From Cecembia lonarensis LW9 (lineage in GTDB: Bacteria > Bacteroidota > Bacteroidia > Cytophagales > Cyclobacteriaceae), in the NCBI RefSeq assembly GCF_000298295.1, contig NZ_AMGM01000009.1, forward strand, positions 32,074-96,073: a stretch of 64,000 bases of DNA, in the 5' to 3' direction. Positions within the stretch are counted from its first letter, which is position 1, and each line of letters begins with the position of its first letter. The translations under genes and the position numbers were made by a program. Shown piece after piece: positions 51,231 through 60,323 of the stretch. The notes under the pieces are model-generated. The model ran no database searches and was not told the DNA's origin. It saw only the letters and a program-made list of their open reading frames with translations.

Positions 51231-52361
51231 ATGAAGAAATTTGCCCTTCTAATACTGACTATCCTCGTAATTTGGGCTATCTGGGCCAATACCGGAAACT
51301 GGAGCGCTTTACCAGAGGTGGCTCCTAATATCAGCCATGTCGAAAACCTAACGCCACTCCCCACTGACAGCGTTCAAGGAAATGTAGTGGGCATACAACC
51401 CTACATGCTGGAATCAGATTACCTTTCAGAAGAAAGGTTTTTTCAAAAACTGGAAGCATATTATCAAAAAGCCAAAGAGGAAGGGTTTTTAAAGAGCAAC
51501 ACCATTGTCTTGCTGCCCGAATACCTGGGAACATGGTTGGTTATACTGGATGAAAAACCTTCAGTAGCCAAGTCTTCCACCCTGACTTGGGCGATGGCCC
51601 AACTGGTATTGACCAATCCATTTGAATTCTTCAAACATTACCCTTTGTCAAAGAATGAGGAAGACCGAATAGCCTCCACACTCTTTAGAATGAAGGCCGA
51701 TCAAATGGCAAAAGCCTACGAAAGAAGTTTTTTAACACTGTCTAAAAAATACCAAGTGTTTACTGCTGCTGGCTCAATCAATTTACCGGACCCACAGGTA
51801 ATTGACAATCAAATCATTGTAAAAAAAGAAGGTGCATTGTATAACAGTTCCTTCATTTTTGGTCCAGACGGCAGCATTTTTCCTCAGGTCATCAAAAAAT
51901 CCTTCCCTATTTCCTCTGAAAAGCCATTTATTACTGCTTCTCCTACCACGGCTATACCAAGTTTTGAACTTCCTATGGGTAAAGTGGGCATTTTGGTCTG
52001 TGCAGATTCCTGGTACCCGGAAGCTTATGAGGCTATAAAAGGAGTGGATCTTGTCTTGGTCAATTCCTACTGTGCAGTCGATGGAGCCATGGAAGTCCCT
52101 TGGGCAGGCTATAATGGAGCTCCAGCTCCCACTGATGTTGATTTGAGCGATATTGGAGAAATCTCTGAACAGGAAGCATGGCAAAAATATGCCCTCCCTA
52201 GAAGAATTGGCCTTTCAGGTGCAAAACATGGAGTCAATGTTTTCCTGAGAGGAGAATTATGGGATTTAGGTACTGATGGCCAGCCATTTTTTATCCAAAA
52301 TGAAAATTTACTCCCTATCCAAAGTGCAGATAAAGGTGGTATTTGGAATATGGATTATTGA
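51231..52361 (+). CDS. Membrane-anchored carbon-nitrogen hydrolase (nitrilase superfamily)
   Basis: A 376-residue protein with one N-terminal transmembrane segment (about 4-20), so its catalytic domain probably faces the periplasm. The Glu-Lys-Cys triad is visible: E97 in VLLPEYLG, K222 or K223 after FGPDGSIFPQ, and C257 in VGILVCADSWYPE. The family hydrolyses nitriles or amides or transfers acyl groups (Lnt-like). The extra segment at about 110-160 is unusual. It follows the amine oxidase by 8 bases and ends against the next gene with no gap. Confidence 0.88.
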   Translation: MKKFALLILTILVIWAIWANTGNWSALPEVAPNISHVENLTPLPTDSVQGNVVGIQPYMLESDYLSEERFFQKLEAYYQKAKEEGFLKSNTIVLLPEYLGTWLVILDEKPSVAKSSTLTWAMAQLVLTNPFEFFKHYPLSKNEEDRIASTLFRMKADQMAKAYERSFLTLSKKYQVFTAAGSINLPDPQVIDNQIIVKKEGALYNSSFIFGPDGSIFPQVIKKSFPISSEKPFITASPTTAIPSFELPMGKVGILVCADSWYPEAYEAIKGVDLVLVNSYCAVDGAMEVPWAGYNGAPAPTDVDLSDIGEISEQEAWQKYALPRRIGLSGAKHGVNVFLRGELWDLGTDGQPFFIQNENLLPIQSADKGGIWNMDY

Positions 52362-52901
52362 TTAAAAAGCATAACCAAAACCTACCCCTACCCAAAGGGG
52401 CCAAAAACCATTTTGATTAAAGATTGGCGTCAAATTGGCCTTAAAAGTAAATCCCCCATCCACTGGAATTCTTCTGTATCCAAAATTCAAAGTTCCCATG
52501 AAAGCCGGTGTATCACCAGAGTTAAGGATAAAATCAAAATCTTTCCATACCCTAGGTTCGCCAGTGTTCCAGTCATTGAAACGCTCCCTATAGTAAATAA
52601 AAGTGGTACCTCCTCCCAACTCAAAAAAGTGTTTCTCCTTACCAAATAACCTATTGATCTGGAAGGGCATGGTCAATAAGCCTTCTGACCGCCAAGTATT
52701 ATTAAATGCCCATCCTCCTGCACCCATCCGCATTCCCCAGGAATTGATATCGTTCTTGTCAAATCTAAAATCATAATTGAAAGAGTAAGCCAATCCTGCA
52801 CCTCCCAATTCAACATAAACTGATTGGCTACCAGGAACTTGTGCTAAGACCGAAAATTGTACGAGAAAGACAAAACAAAATAAGATAAGAAGCTTTTTCA
52901 T
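52362..52901 (-). CDS. Small outer-membrane-like protein
   Basis: A 179-residue exported protein with a Sec signal (MKKLLILFCFVFLVQF, cleaved after VLAQ). Barrel-like strands follow (VYVELGGAGLAYSFNYDFRF, HFFELGGGTTFIYYRER, GTLNFGYRRIP), and the end VGVGFGYAF is a typical terminal barrel strand with a C-terminal Phe. Family not recognised; it converges with the nitrilase-type gene, stop beside stop. Confidence 0.7.
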   Translation of the reverse strand: MKKLLILFCFVFLVQFSVLAQVPGSQSVYVELGGAGLAYSFNYDFRFDKNDINSWGMRMGAGGWAFNNTWRSEGLLTMPFQINRLFGKEKHFFELGGGTTFIYYRERFNDWNTGEPRVWKDFDFILNSGDTPAFMGTLNFGYRRIPVDGGFTFKANLTPIFNQNGFWPLWVGVGFGYAF

Positions 52902-53024
52902 GAAATATTGTTTAATTCGGAGACGAAATTAGTATTTTTTAATTTATCACCGAAAAAAATCTTGTGATTTTTTATAAAAGTAGTTACAATAATTTTATTG
53001 ATAGAGAATGAGGTTTTTAAATCA

Positions 53025-53060
53025 AAAAACCTCTGAAAGCAACTGCCTACAGAGGTTTTA
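53025..53060 (-). terminator. Intrinsic terminator after fahA
   Basis: AAAACCTCTG and CAGAGGTTTT pair around a 14-base loop, followed on the minus strand by T-rich sequence, 22 bases after the fahA stop. Confidence 0.85.
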
Positions 53061-53081
53061 CTATTATTGGAATATTATTAA

Positions 53082-54353
53082 TTATTTAGCGGGCAACACC
53101 TTGCTTGCAACCTCACCAAAACCAACCCTTATCCCTTCTTTTTCTGCATATCCTTTCATGATGACAGTATCTCCATCTTCAATAAACTTCCTTTCCCCAC
53201 CTTCCTCTAATTTGACCGGTTTGGTACCTTTCCAGGCCAGTTCCAACATGGAACCATAACTGTCTTCTGTTGGTCCTGAAATAGTACCGGAGGCCATCAT
53301 GTCACCTACATTGATATTGCATCCATTCACGGTGTGATGGGCTAATTGCTGGGCAATGTTCCAGTACATGTATTTGAAATTGGAAGTACATACTTTACTG
53401 GCCTTCAGGCCATCAGGCTGAATGTATACTTCCAATTGGATATCAAAAGCATGGTCCTTTTTGCATTGCAAATAGGGCAAAACTTCAGGATCCTGTTTTG
53501 GACCAGCCTGTCTGAAGGGCTCCAAAGCTTCTAAGGTTACTACCCAAGGGGAAATGCTGGATGCAAAACTTTTCCCCAAAAAGGGTCCCAATGGCACATA
53601 CTCCCAAGCCTGAATATCCCTTGCTGACCAATCATTGAAAAGCACCATACCAAAAATATAATCCTCAGCATCTTCTGTAGAGATACTGTCTCCCATCTTG
53701 GTCGGTCCACCGGTGATAAATGCCATCTCCAACTCGAAATCCAATCTCCTACTGGGACCAAATTCAGGTTGCTCCTTATTGGGATCCTTAAACTGTCCCT
53801 TTGGCCTGTAGATGGGAACACCTGAAGGAATTATGGAGGAAGCCCTTCCATGATAACCTACGGGGAGATGCTTCCAATTAGGCAATAGTGCATTATTAGG
53901 ATCACGGAACATGGTTCCCACATTGGTGGCATGTTCCATGCTGCTGTAAAAATCTGTATAATCCCCCACCTTAACAGGCAACATCATCTGCGCCTCGTTA
54001 CGGTTAACCATAGCCTTGCCTCTACAGGTATGCTCTCGGAGCTGGTCATTTTCCTCCTTTAATAAGTTCTGAACAATCTCACGTACTTTTCTTGTAACCG
54101 GCTTACCTAGTCCAATAAAGTCATTCAAAGCATCTCTTAAAAAGATGTCATGGGGCAAATGGGATAGCTCTGAGAAAAACCCTTCCTCATGTAATACAGA
54201 AAGGTCCACGATTTTATCCCCTATGGCCATTCCTACCCTAGGAGAAAGCCTCTTGTTTTGAAAAACTCCAAAAGGCAAATTATAAATGGTAAAATCAGAA
54301 TCTTTGGCTACCGGTACCCAGGAAGCCATGGGTGTTATATTTGGGTTACTCAT
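53082..54353 (-). CDS. fahA: Fumarylacetoacetase
   Basis: A 423-residue enzyme for the last step of tyrosine catabolism, splitting fumarylacetoacetate into fumarate and acetoacetate. The N-terminal SH3-like domain (about 1-120) includes IYNLPFGVFQNKRLSPRVGMAIGD. The catalytic domain has FYSSMEHATNVG (first metal Asp), LDFELEMAFITG (metal Glu), FNDWSARDIQAWEYVPLGPFLGKSF and NVGDMMASGTISGP. Length fits the two-domain FAH rather than the short FAHD type. Promoter and terminator suggest a single-gene transcript. With phhA (9363-10145) it implies a full Phe/Tyr degradation route; hppD, hmgA and maiA are outside the window. Confidence 0.95.
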   Translation of the reverse strand: MSNPNITPMASWVPVAKDSDFTIYNLPFGVFQNKRLSPRVGMAIGDKIVDLSVLHEEGFFSELSHLPHDIFLRDALNDFIGLGKPVTRKVREIVQNLLKEENDQLREHTCRGKAMVNRNEAQMMLPVKVGDYTDFYSSMEHATNVGTMFRDPNNALLPNWKHLPVGYHGRASSIIPSGVPIYRPKGQFKDPNKEQPEFGPSRRLDFELEMAFITGGPTKMGDSISTEDAEDYIFGMVLFNDWSARDIQAWEYVPLGPFLGKSFASSISPWVVTLEALEPFRQAGPKQDPEVLPYLQCKKDHAFDIQLEVYIQPDGLKASKVCTSNFKYMYWNIAQQLAHHTVNGCNINVGDMMASGTISGPTEDSYGSMLELAWKGTKPVKLEEGGERKFIEDGDTVIMKGYAEKEGIRVGFGEVASKVLPAK

Positions 54354-54375
54354 ACTTAAAAGTTTGATGAATGTG

Positions 54376-54383
54376 CAAAGATA
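54376..54383 (-). promoter_or_regulatory. Candidate promoter of fahA
   Basis: Minus-strand TATCTTTG fits TAnnTTTG, 23 bases before the fahA ATG. No clear -33 TTTG. Confidence 0.45.
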
Positions 54384-54563
54384 AGGTTTACCATTTTAAG
54401 TAAAAACCGCTAGCCATTTTATCCATGACTTGAAGTTGAGTCCAATGGCGTCTTATTTTACACAGGCATGACAACAAGCACCATTATACCAGTATTTTAT
54501 AAGGGTGATTTCCGAAAAGGAAATTGGAATAGTTTGTAGTTCTGTAGTATGCTTTTGTCAGTA

Positions 54564-54596
54564 TTGTGGTTCAAAAGCATTTTTCTCTTAATTTTG
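54564..54596 (+). promoter_or_regulatory. Candidate promoter of valS
   Basis: TAATTTTG (54589-54596) fits TAnnTTTG and a TTG (54564-54566) lies 22 bases upstream, inside the known -33 spacing range. The valS ATG is 33 bases downstream. Confidence 0.5.
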
Positions 54597-54628
54597 CGCC
54601 TTGAGTTTTAAAAAAACCTCTTCTAAAG

Positions 54629-57259
54629 ATGTCATTAGCTACCAAATACAATCCTGAAGCCGCAGAGGCCAAGTGGTACCAATACTGGACGGAGCACAAA
54701 TTTTTCTCCTCTCAAGTTGATCATAACAAGGATCCCTACACCATCGTCATCCCTCCACCAAATGTAACCGGGGTGCTGCATATGGGGCATATGCTCAACA
54801 ATACCATTCAGGATGTTTTGATCAGAAAGGCCCGTATGGAAGGCAAAAATGCCTGCTGGGTCCCTGGCACAGACCATGCCTCCATTGCCACGGAAGCCAA
54901 AGTCGTGGCCATGCTGAAAGAAAGAGGTATTGACAAAAAATCCCTGAGCAGAGAAGAATTTTTGAAATATGCCTGGGAATGGAAAGAGAAATACGGGGGC
55001 ATCATCCTGGAACAATTGAAAAAACTGGGTGCTTCCTGTGATTGGGACCGAACCAAATTCACCATGGACCAGGACCTCAGCGATGGGGTGATTTCCGTTT
55101 TTGTGGACCTATATAATAAAGGGAAAATCTACCGTGGTATCAGGATGGTCAACTGGGACCCACAAGGGAAGACTGCTCTTTCGGACGATGAGGTGATCAT
55201 GAAGGAAATACAGTCAAAGCTGTATTACATCAAATATAAAATTGAAGATTCTGAAGATTTCCTGACCATTGCTACCACACGCCCTGAAACCATCATGGCG
55301 GACGTGGCCATCTGTATCAATCCCAATGATCCTAGGTTTACCCACCTGAAAGGCAAAAAAGCCATTATCCCATTGATCAATAGAGCCATTCCAATCATCG
55401 AAGATGAGTATGTGGACATGGAATTTGGTACGGGCTGTTTGAAAGTTACGCCTGCCCATGATGTCAATGACTATGAATTGGGAATCAAACACAAACTCGA
55501 AGTCATAGACATCCTCAATGACAATGGAACCCTGAATGAAAAGGCTCAGATTCTCGTAGGTGAGGATAGATTTATTGCCAGGAAGAAAATCGGCAAACTC
55601 CTAGAGGAATCCGGTCAATTGGAGAAAATTGAAGATTACAAATCCAATGTTGGCCACTCTGAAAGGACGGATGCTGTGGTGGAACCTAAACTTTCTCTTC
55701 AATGGTTCCTAAAAATGGAGGAAATCACCAAGCCAGCTTTGAGTTCGGTCATGGAGGACATCATCCAACTCCATCCACCGAAGTTCAAAAACATGTACCG
55801 TTCTTGGATGGAAAATGTGCGCGACTGGTGCATCTCCCGTCAGTTGTGGTGGGGCCATCAGATTCCGGCCTTCTACCTTCCAAATGGAGAGTTTGTAGTT
55901 GCAAAAACCAAAGAAGAAGCCTTGGCATTGGCCAACGAAAAATTCAAGACTGCCTATACTTTGGAAGACCTCAGACAGGATGAGGATGTACTGGATACCT
56001 GGTTCTCTTCCTGGTTGTGGCCTATCTCTGTTTTTGATACTGATGTGTTCACAACAGGTAAACCCAATGAAGACCTAAAATACTACTATCCTACCAATGA
56101 TTTGGTAACTGCCCCGGAAATCCTTTTTTTCTGGGTGGCGAGAATGATCATTGCAGGTTATGAATACATGGGCGACAAGCCCTTCAAAAATGTATACCTG
56201 ACGGGTATCGTTAGGGATAAACTAGGCAGGAAGATGTCCAAATCCCTCGGAAACTCTCCCGATCCGCTGGAATTAATCACCAATTATGGCGCTGATGGGG
56301 TAAGAACAGGCATGCTCTTCTCCTCCCCTGCCGGCAATGACCTACCTTTTGATGAAAAATTGGTAGAGCAGGGAAGGAACTTCTCCAATAAAATCTGGAA
56401 CGCTTTCCGATTGGTCAAAGGTTGGGAAATAGACGAAACAGCTTCCGGAGCTGAAAATGCTGCTGCCATTCACTGGTTTGAAAACAGATTCAACGAAGCC
56501 CTTACTGAAATCGAAGAGCACTTCCAGAAATTCAGGATTTCCGATGCCCTGATGACTACCTACAAACTGGTGTGGGATGACTTCTGCTCCTGGTACCTGG
56601 AAATGATCAAACCCGCCTATCAGCATCCAATCGATAAAGCTACCTATGAAAAAACCATAGTCTTCTTTGAGGATATCCTGAAAATCCTTCATCCTTTTAT
56701 GCCATTCCTTACCGAAGAACTCTGGCATCAGATTAAGGAAAGATCTGCGAATGAAGCATTGATCGTGGCAGCATGGCCAAAAGCAAAAGCCTTTGACGCC
56801 AAACCCATTGCGGAAGCCAGTCAAGTTTTTGAGGTGGTGTCTCAAATCAGAAATATCCGCTCTTCCAAAGGCATTTCCCCAAAAGAAGCCTTTGCTTTGA
56901 CGGTAAATACCAAAAAACCGGAATTGTACAGCAGCTTCGAGACAGTATTGAAGAAGTTGGCCAACCTTTCTGAATTAAACTTTGGGGAGAAAGTGGACAA
57001 TGCGACAAGCTTTGTGGTAAAAGCTGATGAGTGCTTTATCCCAATGGGCGAGCAGATTGATGTAGAAAAAGAAAGAGAAAACCTGCTCAAAGAACTGGAA
57101 TACGCCAAAGGCTTCCTGAATTCTGTAATGAAGAAACTCAGCAATGAGCGTTTCGTAGCAGGAGCTCCGGCAGCTGTAGTAGAAAACGAGAAGAAAAAGC
57201 AGGCAGATGCCGAGGCGAAGATCAAAACCTTGGAAGAGGCTTTGGCCAAGCTTGGATGA
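54629..57259 (+). CDS. valS: Valyl-tRNA synthetase
   Basis: ValRS (876 residues) charges tRNA-Val. The class I signature is [17 protein letters not shown] (HIGH box as HMGH) and the KMSKS loop is [14 protein letters not shown]. The CP1 editing domain lies between ([33 protein letters not shown]), and [16 protein letters not shown] and [14 protein letters not shown] are typical. An anticodon-binding domain and a C-terminal coiled coil ([21 protein letters not shown] to the end) complete it. Confidence 0.98.
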   Translation: MSLATKYNPEAAEAKWYQYWTEHKFFSSQVDHNKDPYTIVIPPPNVTGVLHMGHMLNNTIQDVLIRKARMEGKNACWVPGTDHASIATEAKVVAMLKERGIDKKSLSREEFLKYAWEWKEKYGGIILEQLKKLGASCDWDRTKFTMDQDLSDGVISVFVDLYNKGKIYRGIRMVNWDPQGKTALSDDEVIMKEIQSKLYYIKYKIEDSEDFLTIATTRPETIMADVAICINPNDPRFTHLKGKKAIIPLINRAIPIIEDEYVDMEFGTGCLKVTPAHDVNDYELGIKHKLEVIDILNDNGTLNEKAQILVGEDRFIARKKIGKLLEESGQLEKIEDYKSNVGHSERTDAVVEPKLSLQWFLKMEEITKPALSSVMEDIIQLHPPKFKNMYRSWMENVRDWCISRQLWWGHQIPAFYLPNGEFVVAKTKEEALALANEKFKTAYTLEDLRQDEDVLDTWFSSWLWPISVFDTDVFTTGKPNEDLKYYYPTNDLVTAPEILFFWVARMIIAGYEYMGDKPFKNVYLTGIVRDKLGRKMSKSLGNSPDPLELITNYGADGVRTGMLFSSPAGNDLPFDEKLVEQGRNFSNKIWNAFRLVKGWEIDETASGAENAAAIHWFENRFNEALTEIEEHFQKFRISDALMTTYKLVWDDFCSWYLEMIKPAYQHPIDKATYEKTIVFFEDILKILHPFMPFLTEELWHQIKERSANEALIVAAWPKAKAFDAKPIAEASQVFEVVSQIRNIRSSKGISPKEAFALTVNTKKPELYSSFETVLKKLANLSELNFGEKVDNATSFVVKADECFIPMGEQIDVEKERENLLKELEYAKGFLNSVMKKLSNERFVAGAPAAVVENEKKKQADAEAKIKTLEEALAKLG

Positions 57260-57340
57260 TTATCCCAAATGTTAAAATCAAGAAATGTCAAAGTTGTTTA
57301 TTGAATTTGCTAAATTGATGGTGAGCTAAAAATTGAATTA

Positions 57341-57799
57341 ATGAAATCAAAAGATATTCGATGGGTACAGCGCTTTAGTAATTTCAATAAAGCTTTGGAT
57401 AAACTGGAGGAAGCAGTCAGTAGGATTCAAGAAGATTATCCCATAGATAAAGAAGGGAATATTGCTGATGATCAATTTCTGGATGACATTTTGAAAGAAG
57501 GGTTGATCCAAAGGTTTGAATACACCCATGAGCTGGCTTGGAATGTCATGAAAGATTTTTTGATCCATGCTGGAAATACAAATATTTTTGGCTCAAAAGA
57601 TGCCTCAAGAGAAGCTTTTTCTGCGGGATTGATTGAGAATGGGGAAATATGGATGGACATGATCAAAAGCCGGAGTAAAACTTCCCATACTTACAATGAG
57701 GAAACTGCTGATGAAATCTTTTTTAAAATTATGAACCAGTATATTCAAGAATTCATTCAGTTCAGGGATAAAATGCAGGAAGTCAAGTGCAATAATTGA
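57341..57799 (+). CDS. Nucleotidyltransferase substrate-binding (HI0074/HEPN-like) protein
   Basis: A 152-residue all-helical protein of the HI0074 family: RFSNFNKALDKLEEAV, EGLIQRFEYTHELAWNVMKDFL, ASREAFSAGLIENGEIWMDMIKSRSKTSHTYNEE and a final helix. These proteins fold like KNTase C-terminal/HEPN domains and pair with a minimal nucleotidyltransferase encoded next to them, here 12 bases downstream. Some HEPN/MNT pairs act as toxin-antitoxin systems, with the MNT partner AMPylating the HEPN toxin; HI0074 members lack a clear RNase Rx4-6H motif, and I see only a partial SRSKTSH, so activity is uncertain. Confidence 0.88.
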   Translation: MKSKDIRWVQRFSNFNKALDKLEEAVSRIQEDYPIDKEGNIADDQFLDDILKEGLIQRFEYTHELAWNVMKDFLIHAGNTNIFGSKDASREAFSAGLIENGEIWMDMIKSRSKTSHTYNEETADEIFFKIMNQYIQEFIQFRDKMQEVKCNN

Positions 57800-57811
57800 T
57801 ACCATTAGCTA

Positions 57812-58120
57812 ATGTTTGGACTTTCGGAACATACAATTCATGCCATTCAAAATGTCCTTAAGGCATACTCCCAAGTAAATAAAGCTGTACTTTATGGATC
57901 CAGAGCCATTGGCAATTATAGACCGGGTTCTGATATTGACCTAGCCCTATTGGGGCAAGATTTAGACCTTACCATTCTTCATCAAATAGAAGATGATTTG
58001 GACGATCTATTGCTTCCTTACAAAATCGATCTTTCCATTTTTCATCAGATAAGTAATCCTGGTTTTTTAGATCACATCCTTAGGAAAGGAAAAGTTTTTT
58101 ATGAAAGATCTATCAATTAG
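57812..58120 (+). CDS. Minimal nucleotidyltransferase (MNT, HI0073-like)
   Basis: A 102-residue protein of the DNA polymerase beta-like superfamily. The catalytic motif is LYGSRAIGNYRPGSDIDLALLG (Gly-Ser, then Asp-x-Asp), and a third Asp/Glu candidate lies in YKIDLSIFHQI. It is the partner of the preceding HI0074-like gene; the pair stands alone between valS and a strong terminator. Substrate and role (antitoxin, defence or housekeeping) are not established. Confidence 0.88.
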   Translation: MFGLSEHTIHAIQNVLKAYSQVNKAVLYGSRAIGNYRPGSDIDLALLGQDLDLTILHQIEDDLDDLLLPYKIDLSIFHQISNPGFLDHILRKGKVFYERSIN

Positions 58121-58274
58121 GTTTGATACCTCCTTTTGATTGAAACCAATCAGGAATTCTTACTTACATTGACAGTTGCAAAAAATGGTTAGTTTATAAT
58201 CCTTAAATCCATAAGATAGAAAAAGCAATATCAGAATTGGTGTAATCTTCAATTAAGAACACTTTAAAAGGCTA

Positions 58275-58319
58275 AACACCCGTTCCAAAATTTAATTTTG
58301 GAACGGGTGTTTTTTTTTG
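58275..58319 (+). terminator. Strong intrinsic terminator after the HI0074/HI0073 pair
   Basis: AACACCCGTTCCAAAA pairs perfectly with TTTTGGAACGGGTGTT, then runs into a T-tract. It lies about 155 bases after the stop, in a 278-base gap that otherwise shows nothing recognisable. Confidence 0.9.
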
Positions 58320-58398
58320 CATAATATTTCATTATTTTAAAACTAATGGATTATTATTACCGTAAAGACAATATATCCTAATTTAAAACCTTTTTACT

Positions 58399-59448
58399 AT
58401 GAAATATTATTCTCAGTTTATTCTAGCCTCTTTTCTTATTCTAGGGTTCCTTGCCTGTGAAACCAATGAAGATCCAAATCCAATGTCTCAGCAAGAAGAA
58501 TTCCCCGATTTAAAGATTTTCTTGGATAGATTTGAAGTTGAAGCCAAACTGAGAGGGTTTAATTTTAACTTCTCAGGTTTAGACATAGAATATGTAGATG
58601 AAATCCGAATTTCTGATGAGGTCTATTGTGGATACGGTTTTATCAGGCATCCTCAAACCGACAGAAGAACGGTCCTAATTTCAAAATCTACAAATTGTGA
58701 TTGGGTAAATAAAACAGATATTCAAAGGGAAAACTTATTTTTTCATGAAATGGGGCATGCATTTTTAAACCTACCTCATGACAATGCTTTGAAATGTGAT
58801 GGCAGGCCCCTTTCTTTAATGACAAATATTTTTATCCCTTATTATATTTACAGCGAAAATGAACCCGAAAAAAGAGCTTATTACTTGGATGAGCTATTTG
58901 ACCGGCTTGCTGCCAATGAACAATGTATCGATTTTGTACAGGACTTTGAATCAGATCCTGTATTTTTAAAATATGGCTTCCTAAATTCTATGTGGCGATT
59001 TTCAAATGACAATGGCAATTTTGGAATTACCGGTGGTATCAATGAAGAGACTGGAAATCCTTTTTTCCAAATTTTTTCTGAAGGAAACGGCCAAAATACA
59101 GGATATGCTTTTATACAGATTGAGGTTCCAAATATCCCTGAAGGGGCTACTGTAAAACTCAGGACAAAAATCAATTCTGAAAATCTGGAAGGTCCCGGTG
59201 TAGCCATCGCCCTTCGTATGTATGAAACCGAGATAGGACAAACGGGGGCAACTATTGTAGAGTCTCATTTTCTTAGTACTGAAATGAATCCGATCAACGG
59301 AAAATTAGAAAATGAATTGATTGAACTCACACTTACCAACTTCACCCGAAAAACCATCTTTATGATTCCATTTGCTGTGATGATGCCCGGAACGAAAGGA
59401 GCAGCCAGCTTTGATGATTTTGAAGTTTTGGTTGAGCCAGGCAGTTAA
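58399..59448 (+). CDS. Metallopeptidase-like lipoprotein with C-terminal beta-sandwich
   Basis: A 349-residue lipoprotein (lipobox GFLAC, C20). A zinc-site motif FFHEMGHAFLNLPHDN gives H116, E117 and H120, with H127 as possible third ligand. The spacing is one residue longer than the metzincin HExxHxxGxxH. M141 in SLMTN resembles a metzincin Met-turn. Residues about 190-345 form a beta-rich domain (GFLNSMWRFSNDNGNFGI, AGYAFIQIEV-like strands, AASFDDFEVLVEPGS) like a carbohydrate-binding jelly roll. Protease function is inferred. It is a single-gene unit. Confidence 0.72.
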   Translation: MKYYSQFILASFLILGFLACETNEDPNPMSQQEEFPDLKIFLDRFEVEAKLRGFNFNFSGLDIEYVDEIRISDEVYCGYGFIRHPQTDRRTVLISKSTNCDWVNKTDIQRENLFFHEMGHAFLNLPHDNALKCDGRPLSLMTNIFIPYYIYSENEPEKRAYYLDELFDRLAANEQCIDFVQDFESDPVFLKYGFLNSMWRFSNDNGNFGITGGINEETGNPFFQIFSEGNGQNTGYAFIQIEVPNIPEGATVKLRTKINSENLEGPGVAIALRMYETEIGQTGATIVESHFLSTEMNPINGKLENELIELTLTNFTRKTIFMIPFAVMMPGTKGAASFDDFEVLVEPGS

Positions 59449-59530
59449 AATAAATTTCTTTTATCAATATATAATTATTGTTTTTCAATAATTTTTTACT
59501 GATATTTGAAAAACGATAAATGTATATGTT

Positions 59531-60091
59531 ATGAAACTCGCAGAACAGTGGAAAGAAAAATGGGAATCCCAGCCCGGTTTAATGCTTATTACCGTGGTGA
59601 TTTGGTCCATCTTTATCGGACTTTGTATCAAAGCAGGCGCTTTGCTGTTTACTTCAATATACAGTTTATTCAAACCTACGGTAGCCCAGGACCTATTTGA
59701 AGGATTGAATTTATACGGATTGATGAATCAGGAAATCTGGTATTATATAGGCTTAGTTTCACTTTTGATAGGTATTGCTTGCTTGAAAGCGTATATGTTT
59801 TATCTGATGATCCGGATATTTCTCACCATTAATCTCAATCATCCATTCAGTAAGAAAGTGTCCGATCTGATTTCAGAAATCGCCTCGGTCGCCATCCAAA
59901 CTGGAATATTGATCATCATCACTACTGCATCTTTGAAGTGGTTGATCAAGCGGGGATTTGACATCCCATCCATGGGTGCTTATACCGGTGGGGCCTTTGA
60001 ATACCTTCTGTTGGGAGCCCTGATTTATGCCATTGCCAAGGTCTTCAAGAGAGGAGTGGAATTACAGTCTGAAAACGAATTAACTATTTGA
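59531..60091 (+). CDS. DUF2975 membrane protein
   Basis: A 186-residue membrane protein with four hydrophobic helices (about 17-38, 68-90, 115-138 and 152-172), of the DUF2975 family. Members are nearly always encoded just upstream of a small YozG-like HTH regulator, as here, with 3 bases between the genes. Function is unknown; the pairing suggests a membrane protein coupled to a cytoplasmic regulator. Confidence 0.85.
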   Translation: MKLAEQWKEKWESQPGLMLITVVIWSIFIGLCIKAGALLFTSIYSLFKPTVAQDLFEGLNLYGLMNQEIWYYIGLVSLLIGIACLKAYMFYLMIRIFLTINLNHPFSKKVSDLISEIASVAIQTGILIIITTASLKWLIKRGFDIPSMGAYTGGAFEYLLLGALIYAIAKVFKRGVELQSENELTI

Positions 60092-60094
60092 GCC

Positions 60095-60310
60095 ATGCCC
60101 ATAATTGTCAACTTGGATGTAATGATGGCCAAGCGGAAAATGTCACTGAATGAGCTTTCTGAAAAAGTGGACATAACACTTTCCAACCTCTCCATTCTTA
60201 AAACCGGCAAAGCAAAGGCAGTCCGCTTCAGTACCTTGGAAGCCATCTGTAAGGCCCTCGATTGTCAGCCGGGGGATATACTTGAGTTTGTTGATTCTGA
60301 GGATACCTAA
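60095..60310 (+). CDS. YozG-like Cro/C1-type helix-turn-helix regulator
   Basis: A 71-residue DNA-binding protein that is essentially one HTH_XRE/HTH_26 domain: MAKRKMSLNELSEKVDITLSNLSILKTGKAKAVRFSTLEAICKALDCQPGDILEF. The recognition helix is DITLSNLSILKTG. The pairing with DUF2975 matches yoaS-yozG of Bacillus. Likely an autoregulator; targets unknown. It ends 13 bases from the stop of the convergent response regulator gene. Confidence 0.88.
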   Translation: MPIIVNLDVMMAKRKMSLNELSEKVDITLSNLSILKTGKAKAVRFSTLEAICKALDCQPGDILEFVDSEDT

Positions 60311-60323
60311 ACTTTAAAAAAAA

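Noticed and set aside
57341..58120. Calling the HEPN-like/MNT pair a proven toxin-antitoxin or anti-phage system
   Set aside because: The family is related, but the RNase motif is not convincing and there are no other defence genes around.
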